The notes under the pieces were generated by a model that had not been told where the DNA came from, ran no database searches, and saw only the letters and a program-made list of their open reading frames with translations. A stretch of 64,000 bases of DNA. Origin: Anas platyrhynchos (Eukaryota > Chordata > Aves > Anseriformes > Anatidae). How positions within the stretch are numbered: the first letter of the stretch is position 1; each line of letters opens with the position of its first letter. This document shows positions 22,501 to 32,600 of this stretch, in pieces. Where the stretch lies: NCBI RefSeq assembly GCF_047663525.1, contig NC_092590.1, positions 15,334,001 to 15,398,000 on the forward strand. The letters are read 5' to 3'. The position numbers were made by a program, and so were the translations under genes.

Positions 22501-25500
22501 AATTACATAGACAAGTGTTCATATGCTGTGTTGATTCTTAAGGATCGTTTCATGCTGTTAAAATGTGGTTTCTGTTGATTAAGCAACTGCTGAAGGTGAA
22601 ATGGAAAGGACACGTAGTTTATATGTTTGCCTAGGCTACGTTTTCATTTTTTTTTTCCCACCAGTATAGCTGCACTTGTGCAAACAGCAAAGGGTGGAAA
22701 GCTGGGCCTGGAGTAAGCAGTTACTTGAACTGATAAAAGGAGATTGCATTCTCAATGGAAAAAAAAAAAAAATCACCATTGCAGTATAGTTTAGGGTACC
22801 TTCTCCTCACTTCTGTCCAACTCCTGACCTTTCTGACTCCAGCACTAGAAAAGCACAACTCCTCCACGGTCAGACTGAGGGTGAAATGTTTTCTGGTCAT
22901 CAGCGTGAGCTTGCAGCGCAGTAGGTGGAGGGGACAGGTAGTGGCTTATGTGCTGGTGAAGGTGTGAGACAGAGGAGGTGGAAGAATCAAGCGTGCAACT
23001 ACGGATGGGGGGAACACACCCAATCTGCTTGAGGCCAGTAGGCACAGGAAGCCCTGTGAGAAGAGGCTTGTGGATTAAAAACTGAGGTGGCTGGGAAAGT
23101 TAGGTGGAATTCCTGACCCTGATGTGAATAAGCCAGACTTTTCCCAGCAGGAAAGTTATTGATAACAGGCGTGCAGCCTGAGCTGGGAGTGAAGGCAAAA
23201 ACAAGGTACAGGGCCCACAGTCAGCTGGCTAAGCCCCGCTGCATAAACACAGATTCTTTGTGAATAAAGCCTTCCTCCGTTATTGTTCCTCTTACCCAAT
23301 AATTGGCTTTGATGTCACCATTACATGCTCTCCTCCCAGCATAATCCCTGTCGCTGTCAATTAGCCAGTGGCAGGGTAAACAACAAAGAGGGCTATTGCT
23401 TAAGAAACAACTGCTCGTCCAGAGAAATGTTGTCAAATACCAGAGGCACTGTTCCCTGCTTTGCCGTCACCCAAGACAAAAAGCTGCACTGCTTCAAATA
23501 CAGCTGCTGTAGAGGGGATTGAGTTACGCCAGCACCAACTCTTCTGTACTAGAAAGGCTGTTAAAATGGTTTCACACATGGCAGCTGCACTCGTGTTTAG
23601 GTGGTGGCACTGTAACTCCCAAGTGCGTTGCTCTCATGCAGCGTGAGACTCACCCACCTCACGTGCACCAAGATCTGCAGTCAGGGCCACCATAAATATC
23701 CAAAAAATCCCTAGGCTGTGCCAAAGTCCAGCTGATGTAAATCAGCTCTGTGCTATTAAAGGTGATCAGTGAGTATTGACCTGTCCTGTGCCTGAGGCAA
23801 GGCCCCAGCTGCCTGTATGCTGTAACTGCAGCTGCAGGCCATGAATCTGTGATCACTCACACTTGGCCACCTACTGCTGGCTGGACATGTTTCAACTCGA
23901 TCGGACATGATGGGTGTATGATCCCATTTCTAGCAGATCAGCCAGATTCTACATTTTGGGGTTAGTGCTGCTTTGGGGCTTTTGGACCAGCTTCCTGCTG
24001 CCTGCAGGAGGACAAGGAATACCTGATCCAGGCCCAGTGATGTGCACAGGAGATGCCCTCTCTAGCATTACATCAGAGGACACAAAGTTAACCCTTTAGA
24101 GCATCTTGAAATAAATTGGCCTTGGCAGAAGGAACTTGTGCCCAAACAATGTTTTGAGTCAAGTGCCCGTGGTGGTTTAGATCTGGCAGTGGCGGCCTGA
24201 ACACTGGGTTTATTGCTTGGTCAAGTCACAGCCACAGCAGCTGGTGGCGGGCTTGCTGTAGTAGCCAAAGGATGTTTTAAAAGTGCTATGCAAAAATACA
24301 TAGATATCTTAAACCTAACTGCTTGGACAGAAACGTGTTGCCATGTGAGCAGGAAAGTGACTTTCAGTAAAGGCTTATCTGAAGAGACTTTGTCTTATCT
24401 GAGCGTGGTATTTCATACTTATGACATGATGGCTTCACTGAAATTAATAAATTTGCCTCTTCTGTGGGCTTTTCTGAAAGAGCTAGTAAAGAGTAGCTAA
24501 GGTCTGGATACCAATTTGTAACTAGTTTTAACACAAACTGCCGCTGCCTTGTTTTATAAGAGCGTGTAGGTCTTAAGAGCTGAAGCGGCATGTTCAGCCA
24601 GCCCTTTGAGGTGGGATAAACTCACACTGCTGGCAAAGGAGGAGCTTTTGGGGATGGTAATTTTAATGCTCTCTTTTCCTGATCCTGTTTGCCACATGGA
24701 TGCAGAAACCCTCGTGCTGGAGCAAGGGAGGAGATTCCACAACGGTGGCTACGAGCTGGAGAGCCTGGCTGCCAGTGCTGGCTACACAGCTGGTGTAGGC
24801 TACTTTGAAAAGTACACGGAGCTGAAGTGTGACTACCTCTTTGTCTTATTCTCATGTTTTCTTTTAACAGCCATTTTATTTCAGATGCCTGAAAGTCAAA
24901 AGACATAAAGGGCAGTCGCTGGATTTTGTTTTAAAGTTTTTTGTTTTAAAGTGATATGAGTAGCACACGAAGCACAGCAAAGCAAATGGCGTGGCAGTGG
25001 TTTTTCTCCATTGACCGCGAAAGAGAGTCCTATCAGAAGACATCACTGCAGATTTTATGTATCTTGTCATGCTCTGAAGATACTGTTGGAAGTTCAGTAG
25101 GAGCTAAGCTGCTGGTGAAGCTACGACAAATTGGTGTACTTGCAGATTATAAAGGTTGAGAAGTCTGGTCAGACTGGTTTCTAATAAGATAAAGAGACCT
25201 TTGTGTAAGTGAACATTACAATGCTATTAAAATAATATTAATAGTGGCGTTTTAAGAGAAGCCTAAGGGATCTGGTCATATTAAAAACAACAACAACAAA
25301 AAAGCAAAGCAGACAGTGCAAAAAAACCCTTCTGTGGAGTGAACCTGTGTCAGTACCAGTTCTGAAATTATCCACAAGGAAGCAAAGTTCTCGTAGGAAC
25401 CTCAAGTAAATTCTGTACCCGTTATAAATGCAGGGCCTTTATTTTCATAATGGATGCTAATATTGAAGTATGTTTTCTATTACAAACCCAGCTCCAGCTC

Positions 25501-27740
25501 CCTGCTCCCCTGCTCATCCAGAATGGAAACAATCCATCTTAAAGTTTCTTGTTTTGGCAGAAGTTTTTATTTACTATTGCATTTTTCTGCAGACATTACA
25601 ATGTTTGATGTGGCTCATTTCTTCCAGGGTACGTATTCACTGCAGAATTATCTACATTCAAGCTGCCTGAAAGCATCCCAACCACAAAATACTTGCTGCA
25701 GCCACTTCCGTGTGCCGCTAAGATTTCTTGGGGTGCACATGTGGGGATTTGGAAGGCACTGGAGAACTAACAGCACTTGACTGCTGGAGCAGCCAGTGAG
25801 CCGTGTAACTCAAGTTTCGATCTATAAATCTGAGGGGGCAGCCACTAGAGTTAAGGGGGCTTGTGAATGGCTCGGACTTGACTTGGGGGCTATACTCTGA
25901 GCTCAAAGGAGCTTTTCACTGGGGAACAAATCTTTTGTGTTGGTCTGGGAATAAGGAGAGCATTGACCAAAGTAGTATAGGCAAAAAAGGGAAGTTCTCT
26001 AGGAACAGGGGTAGAGAACAGCTGTATCTAATGAAAGCTGGACAAAAAGTTGGACTATGTTTTCTGGGAGCCAAGTAGTCTGAGCCGGTCACATCGATGC
26101 CTTTTGGAAGGGCAAAGTTTTGTTCTAAATCCATCCTCCTGTTTGCTCAGATTTCTTTGTCTAAAGTGGAGATCAGATACCTGTCACCCAACCATTCCTC
26201 TTAAAAGCAGGAGAAACTATTCTGGGAGCAGTTAAACAAGAGAAATACACTTGGAGGTTTCAAGTGTGATGCGTTTACGAAGGGCCTACGGTTAAGATGT
26301 TAGATCAGCCATCACATCCACAAGTCCGTAACATTTACTGCATTACAGACTTCCTCTTCTGGATGAAGAAAATGACAGTCAGGCAGTTGCAGGGGATGCT
26401 CAGATGAGTTTGCCTTTAGGAACCAGAAATATGTAAGCAGAACTAGGGCCGTTTGGGGAGATTTGCAAGCATGGTTGGCCTGTGACTGCCAGTGAACAAT
26501 TATAGGAAGGGTGATAAAATATCCTATTTGTGTATTTTCCTCACAACTTGTCATCAGACACTGAAAAAAAGATCCAGAGAGCTGGCTCATGCCTGACACA
26601 GTCGTGCTTTAAACTGAAGTGTGGTGTTGCATGCATGCCGCGTGTGTATGGGCAAGGAGGGTGGAAATGCATGTTCTGTGTCTGTTTAGAGAAGGGGGAA
26701 TTGTTTTATCTCTCGCCATCTGTAACTGTATTCATCACACTTTCAGTATGAGTCCTAAAACCTACCTATTTGTATAAAAATTTTTATTTTTACGTACTTC
26801 CGTGGACTTGGATTCTGAAAAGAGATAGAAGCACGTGTCGTGTCTTCCCTCAAAGAGTTAACAAGCAGTGGTCTGGACCCTGCTGCCTGGTACTCGCAGC
26901 ACCTGTACAAAGCCCCCGTGACTTCAGTGAAACAGGGCCGAACAAGCAGACCTTTCTGCCTGCTGGAAGTGCCCCTGGAAGGGATGGAGACAAGGGGGGG
27001 GGATGATGTCTGGCTGCCCGGATCAGGTTGCACTGCCAGATTCTGCTGAGAGGAGATTAAATTAAACGCTGTACAGTTGCTTTGAAGCTGAACTCTTCCA
27101 ACCCTACTTTAAAGCGCTCAGTGGACTGGTTCAATCATACCATCTACTGACAGGGGTTAGGGAAAAAAAAAGAAAAAAAAAGAAAAAAAAAAGAAAAAAA
27201 AGCAGTTTTCAAAACCCAGCGAACGAAACAAGAGGCGTGCAAAATCCCTCAGCCACCAGTGGGAGACGCTTCATAATTTTCCACAGCTTGGCATAGCGTG
27301 AGGCGGTCTGGGAGCATCAGCACCGACTGGGCTCAGCCGGGCTGAAATTCCTCTTGGGATAAAGAGTAAAACGGTATGGATCAGGGATGCTCTTTAGATG
27401 CTTTATTTAAATGCCTGACAAAGCTTTATGCTTCTGGTGTAATTCAGGTGAGTCCTGGCATATTTTGACTTCTCTGATGATTTTTGTATCTAGGAAAGAT
27501 GACATTTGCTTTTGGCTTTTCCTGAGGGGTTTCTACTAGTTTCTGCCAGCTGGGAACTCGGCCCCCTTTATGCACAACATGCAGTGGTGCAGCAAAGCAT
27601 GCACAGGGGTTGGTGAGATGATAAAGAAGAGGGTTTTTGTAGCCTCGTTGAGTACTCTACTGCTTGAAGATTTGGGATTTATGAATCAGTTCAATCTAAA
27701 CCATTCCACCCAGGGCGAGCTGCTCTTCCTACACTCCTTG
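16551..27740. other. SARAF-REST intergenic region, no gene recognised
   Basis: About 11 kb of mixed sequence with only short, unrelated open frames (all under about 116 codons, none with a recognisable domain, codon pattern or splice partner). HOPX and SPINK2, which lie near REST in mammals, were looked for by eye and not seen. There are a few mononucleotide tracts and an A-rich repeat near 27163. The region could hold REST enhancers or a non-coding transcript, but nothing in the sequence alone shows it. Confidence 0.5.
27163..27202. repeat. A-rich simple repeat (A8-10 G units)
   Basis: Four runs of 8-10 A, each broken by a single G. It lies about 550 bp upstream of the CR1 element near REST. 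Confidence 0.9.
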
Positions 27741-27743
27741 TTA

Positions 27744-28541
27744 TGGCTGGGGTCAACTGCATGAAGTTCAACAAGGCCAAGTGCCGGGTCCTGCACCTGG
27801 GGCACAATAACCCCAAGCAGAGCTACAGGCTGGGAGATGAGTGGTTGGAGAGCTGCCAGGCAGAGAAGGACCTGGGAGTGATGGTGGACAGTCGGCTGAA
27901 TATGAGCCAGCAGTGTGCTCAGGTGGCCAAGAAGGCCAACGGCATCCTGGCTTGTATCAGAAACAGTGTGGCCAGCAGGAGCAGGGAGGTGATCGTCCCC
28001 CTGTACTCGGCTCTGGTGAGGCCGCACCTTGAGTACTGTGTTCAGTTTTGGGCCCCTCGCTACAAGAAGGACATCGAGGTGCTTGAGCGGGTCCAGAGAA
28101 GGGCGACGAAGCTGGTGAGGGGCCTGGAGAACAAGTCCTACGAGGAGCGGCTGAAGGAGCTGGGCTTGTTCAGCCTGGAGAAAAGGAGGCTCAGGGGTGA
28201 CCTTATTGCTCTGTATAAGTACATTAAAGGAGGCTGTAGTGAGGTGGGGGTTGGCCTGTTCTCCCATGTGCCTGGTGACAGGACGAGGGGGAATGGGCTA
28301 AAGTTGTGCCAGGGGAGTTTTAGGTTGGATGTTAGGAAGAATTTATTTACTGAAAGGGTTGTGAGCCACTGGAACAGGCTGCCCAGGGAGGTGGTGGAGT
28401 CACCATCCCTGGAAGTCTTCAAAAGACGTTTAGATGTAGAGCTTAGGGATATGGTTTAGTGGGGACTGTTAGCGTTAGGTCAGAGGTTGGACTCGATGAT
28501 CTTGAGGTCTCTTCCAACCTAGAAATTCTGTGATTCTGTGA
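27744..28541 (+). mobile_element. CR1 LINE, 5'-truncated, with open ORF2 C-terminal end
   Basis: The C-terminal end of the CR1 reverse transcriptase ORF is open without interruption from about 27743 to the TAG at 28457-28459 (about 238 codons). It includes the characteristic [56 protein letters not shown] and [20 protein letters not shown] stretches. A short 3' UTR follows (GGTTGGACTCGATGATCTTG) and ends in ATTCTGTGATTCTGTGA at 28525-28541. It lacks the endonuclease and most of the polymerase, so it is not autonomous. An open frame and good match to typical CR1 suggest it is younger than the other three copies. The 5' limit is approximate. Confidence 0.93.
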
Positions 28542-28722
28542 GAACCTGACGAGCTGTAGGGCTGGGAAGAGCCCTCCAGAGCCGCTGGGAGGCCGGGCCG
28601 AGCCGAGCCGTGCCGTGCCGTGCTGGGGCGGGGCGGGGCGGTGCCGCCGCTGCGCGCTGTGTGCTGGAATGCGCCTCCCGCCGCCAGCAGCGCCCGCTCG
28701 GCCCCGCGCCGCGCCGCGCCCC

Positions 28723-28795
28723 GCAGCAGCAGCAGCAGCAGCAGCAGGAGCCGGAGCAGGAGGAGCAGGAGCAGGAGCAGGAGCAGCCCCGCGGC
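28723..28795 (+). repeat. CAG/GAGCAG repeat in REST non-coding exon 1
   Basis: About eight CAG triplets followed by GGAGCCGGAGCAGGAGGAG-type hexamer repeats, just upstream of the exon 1 donor at 28808. It falls in the presumed 5' UTR. Confidence 0.85.
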
Positions 28796-28871
28796 CCCGA
28801 GCCGCCGGTGAGTGCGGCGGAGCCCCGGGGAAAGCAGCGAGCGCAGCCGGGCAGAGCCGAGCCGAGCCGAG

Positions 28872-28891
28872 AGGCGCTGTCCAGGGCTGAT
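28872..28891 (-). promoter_or_regulatory. RE1-like motif 1 in REST intron 1 (candidate)
   Basis: On the minus strand the bases read GATCAGCCCTGGACAGCGCC. The right half GGACAGCGCC matches the RE1/NRSE consensus at all ten positions and TCAGC matches the start of the left half, but the interval between them is two bases shorter than canonical. Functional status is unknown. Confidence 0.4.
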
Positions 28892-28919
28892 CGGCGGGGC
28901 GGGGGCGGCCGGGCCCGGC

Positions 28920-28989
28920 CGGGCCGAGAAGGGAAATGGGAAGGAAGGGAATGAAGGGAAGGGAGGGAGGAGGGAGAGGGGGGGGGGGA
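28920..28989 (+). repeat. Polypurine tract (GGGA/GGAA) ending in a G run, REST intron 1
   Basis: Nearly pure purine sequence with many GGG runs, ending in about ten G. It could form a G-quadruplex or triplex; neither was tested. Confidence 0.75.
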
Positions 28990-29009
28990 TCAGCACCACG
29001 GCTAAGGAG
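28989..29009 (+). promoter_or_regulatory. RE1-like motif 2 in REST intron 1 (candidate)
   Basis: Reads ATCAGCACCACGGCTAAGGA. The left half TCAGCACC with the following spacer and GG matches the RE1 consensus fully; the ACAG of the right half is poorly kept. It is a half-site-type candidate about 100 bp from motif 1. Confidence 0.35.
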
Positions 29010-29121
29010 CCGCCGCCTGCACCGCGCCGGGGCTGGGCGGAGGAAGGGCAGCGCCCCGCGGCCCCGGGAGGCGGCGATCGGCCGCGGTGACCTTGCCCCG
29101 GAGCCGAGCCCTGGTTTTGTG

Positions 29122-29153
<32 letters not shown>
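29122..29153 (+). repeat. Poly(T) run in REST intron 1
   Basis: About 30 consecutive T followed by a G-rich stretch, inside an otherwise GC-rich intron. It makes spurious Phe-rich reading frames upstream of the REST ATG. Confidence 0.9.
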
Positions 29154-29154
<1 letters not shown>

Positions 29155-29239
29155 GGGGTGGGGGGGGAAGGAGGAAGCGGAGCCCTCGCCTCGCCTCCGT
29201 GCCGGTTCCACGGCGAGGCTCCCACCCCCCCCCCTCCCT

Positions 29240-29287
29240 CCTCTTCCTCCCTCTTCCTCCTCCTCCTCCTCCTCCTCCTCCTCCTCG
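29240..29287 (+). repeat. CTC/TCC triplet repeat in REST intron 1
   Basis: A polypyrimidine microsatellite of CTCCTC units. A complementary-type polypurine tract (GGGAGGGA, GGAAGG) follows at about 29357-29432. Confidence 0.85.
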
Positions 29288-29632
29288 CCTCCTTCCACCC
29301 CCCGGCGGCGGGGAGGGCCGCTTTGTGTGGGCAGGCAGAAAATGGCCGCATGCCTGGCTGGGAGGGAGGGAGGGGAGCGGGGAGGGAAGGAAGGGAAGGG
29401 AAAGAGGGAGGGAGGGAGGAAGGAGGACGGGGGGAGGGCTGCGGCGGGGCACGGCTCCCCCCGGCCGCCTCCCGGCTGCACCCCCGGGGGGCTCCTCGGC
29501 TGGGAGGGGGGGCGCTGGGGGAGCCCCCCCCCACCCCCAGAGGGTGGCTTTGTGTGTGTTTTTTTTTTGCCCTGCTGTGTTTTTTTGTGCTCACCGCTGT
29601 TGCTTTTCTTCCTTCCCCACAGCAGCGCTGCT

Positions 29633-32600
29633 ATGGCCACGCAGGTGCTGGGGCAGGCCGGGGGGAGCAGCCTGTTCCCCGGCGGGGCCAACCTGGGCAT
29701 GGCGCTGCCCGGAGACATGTACGATCTTCACGAGCTGTCCAAAGCCGAGCTGGCGGCTCCACAGCTCATCATGCTGGCCAACGTGGCCCTGACCGGAGAG
29801 GTGAACGGCAACTGCTGCGACTACCTGGTCGGGGAGGAGAGGCAGATGGCGGAGCTGACGACGGTGGGGGACAGCAACTTCTCCGACAGCGATGGGGAGG
29901 GTATGGAAGACGCCCAGCCTGAGCAGAGCGACCGGGAGGCACCCGAAAATGTGGAGCTGAGCCCTCTTGAAGTGCCCAGCGTGGAAAACGAAGGGCCGGT
30001 TGCTTGCCCCGCTCCTGAGGCTCCTAGTGCGGACAAAGAGGCCCCGTTGGAGGCACCGGGTACTCCAGAAAGCACGGAGGACAAGTGTAAGAGCCTCAAG
30101 AGCAAGCCGTTTCGTTGTAAGCCTTGCCAGTACGAGGCAGAGTCCGAAGAGGAGTTTGTGCATCACATCAGGGTTCACAGCGCTAAGAAATTCTTCGTGG
30201 AAGAAAATGCGGAAAAGCAGGCCCAGGTCAAGGAGTCCGATTCCTGCACCACCGAAGAGGTGGATTTCTCCAAGGGCCCAATCCGTTGTGATCGCTGTGG
30301 CTATAACACTAACAGATACGATCACTATCTGGCTCACCTGAAGCACCACAACAAAGCCGGAGAAAACGAGAGAGTCTACAAGTGTACCATATGCACTTAT
30401 ACTACTGTCAGTGAATATCACTGGAAGAAACACCTAAGAAATCACTTTCCTAGGAAAGTGTATACCTGCTCTCAATGCTCCTACTTTTCAGACAGGAAAA
30501 ACAACTATATTCAACATATTAGAACTCACACAGGTAAGCCTTTAATCTTCTTTTTTTTTTTTTTTGATGTAAGCTTGGTAAGTACTGTGAAACTGAACGG
30601 ATGAAGCAAACCAAGATTCTTCTCTTTGCAGAGCTTGTTCCACCCTTGTAAGGCTTTCTTGTTGTACTTGGTGCTACCAGGCTGTAGCCTGTGACATGGG
30701 GGTTGGGTTTGAGCTCCAGTCTGCAATTTTAAGAAGGCCCTGACATCTCTCAATGTCAGGAGCCTGCAGGGAGGTGAAGAGCATCCTGTTTATTAATTGT
30801 GGGCAACTTTTTTGAAGAGGGCATGGCAAAGTGTGCGTGTGATGATTGCCAGGGTCTGCAAGGCCCTGATGTTTTGTGAGAACAAAACAAGCAGGTTGAC
30901 AAAAGATGCCTAAATCACATAGGTGGTTTTGAAAACTGTGGCTTGAGACCAAGCTGGAACTTGACTAAGTTGTGAGTAGAAGAAAGATGATGCACCCATG
31001 CAAAAGTGCTCTCTCTTATCTACAAAGCCATAGTAAATGTTGAGTAGTGTTCATAGGCAATAAATTTCCCTTAATGGCCCTTACTTTTTTTCTAAGATCT
31101 GCATCACTGCAGTAGCCAAAAGTAGATGCATACTAATGTTGGCCTACATGGAACCCTCAAGTGAGACTTTGGCTTGTTTTCATGTCTTCTCCCAACGTCA
31201 GTTTGTAATCTCCAGGAAAAGTATGAGGCCCCTTTCAGCTCTGATTTATACCAAATGGATTCAGAGGGCCTTCAGTCGTGCAGCTGTGTGAGCTGGGGCT
31301 GCAGCTGATTAGGAAATACCTTGCTTTGTATCACAGAGCCTCCGCAGCCCCTGACGTGGGAAGTGCTGAAGTGCAGCCAAACTTGAGACTCCTTTCTGAC
31401 TAAAGGCTGCGGTCTGAGAGGGGATGTCGCAGCCACATCCTCTTCTTAGGGCAGCGAGGTACAAGCGCTTTGCCTCCTGATGCCTTCTGTGGGCGGGGAG
31501 GGGCCATTCATACTTTACTTGCAGGTTTTTCGGAGAGCAGCCTTGCTAACTAGCTTCTGGTGTGGTGTCCTGGCCCGGTTCCTTTTGCTGGAGGTGAACA
31601 AAAACACTTGTCGAGTTGCTTCTTTGAAGTTACATCTCACACTGCTGACACTGAGTGGCTTTGAGGCTTCTGCTTAGTTTTCTGCAGCTGCCTGGAAGGG
31701 GAGGGCTGCACGCTTGAGACCTTGGAGCTGGGCCTGAGCCGAGGTGTGGTGGAGCACTGGGGAGCAGTTTGGGTTCACGAGCGTGCCTTAGGGGCTGCTC
31801 TGACAAAGGGTCTGCAGGGGCTCTCCTGATTTTTGGTATGTTAGGACATACTACTCTTAACAATAGCTGTGAGCCGTTGTTTGGAGGAGATCAGTCTTGT
31901 CTAAATATTTTTTCCCAAACAAGTAAACAAAGGTTATTTTAGGAGGTGTTAGGAAAATGGTACGTTTTGTCCTCCAGTGTGTTTTCATTTATATGTATTG
32001 TGGGAGATAACAGGAAAGAGACCAGGTAAAACTGACCAAATGTAGGAGAAACCTAAATAAATCATCCCAGGAATTCATTGCCAAGTGTGAGCTCATGCTG
32101 TGGTGCCTGTTCTACATATGTCTCGACCTTGAATTCATCCCTGCTCGTGTTTGTGTGACATCAGGTTCCCACTCTGATCTCTGAAAGCCCTCATTGAGTT
32201 TTAGGGGAACTAACCCTGAATGCATGCTTGAGGAAGCACCTTGTTATCACTGCAGCTGGGGAAGGCAGCAGAGGGTGATGGCAGCAACTGTAGAGCTGGG
32301 AAACTCTCTGCAAGCTCTGAGAACTGCAATCTTAAAGAAAATCAGTGACGGAAACTATTCAATACGATCCTAATTTCCCAGAGCTGCAGGCAGGGTTCTC
32401 TGAAGGTGACAGTTTTCAGCAGACAAGTGCTGCTGTTTTTTCATGACTGGTGAGCTGTATTAAAAAAAGAAGGAAAAAGAACAAGGCAAGTTAAACTATG
32501 TAGAATATCGTCCAATTCCCTTTTTCTCCTTTAAAAGTCTTTTGGTTTTGGTTTGGTTTGTCATGTCCTTTCATTGTTTTAATTAAGCTGAAGAAGAATA

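Larger units (their letters stand above)
28560..29460. promoter_or_regulatory. REST CpG island with non-coding exon 1
   Basis: Very GC-rich block downstream of the CR1. A probable non-coding first exon ends at a good donor, CCG/GTGAGT (exon end 28807). The transcription start is not fixed and probably lies between about 28560 and 28720. The block continues into intron 1 with polypurine and polypyrimidine tracts. No TATA box is seen. Confidence 0.65.

Noticed and set aside
29087-29632. N-terminal extension of REST upstream of the ATG at 29633
   Set aside because: The frame is open only because of a T run and GC-rich repeats. A good acceptor just before the ATG and the MATQVLGQ start shared with mammals fix the real start.
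28443-29718. Several long Pro/Ser/Arg-rich open frames on the minus strand
   Set aside because: They are low-complexity by-products of the GC-rich REST promoter island and polypurine tracts, with no conserved domain.
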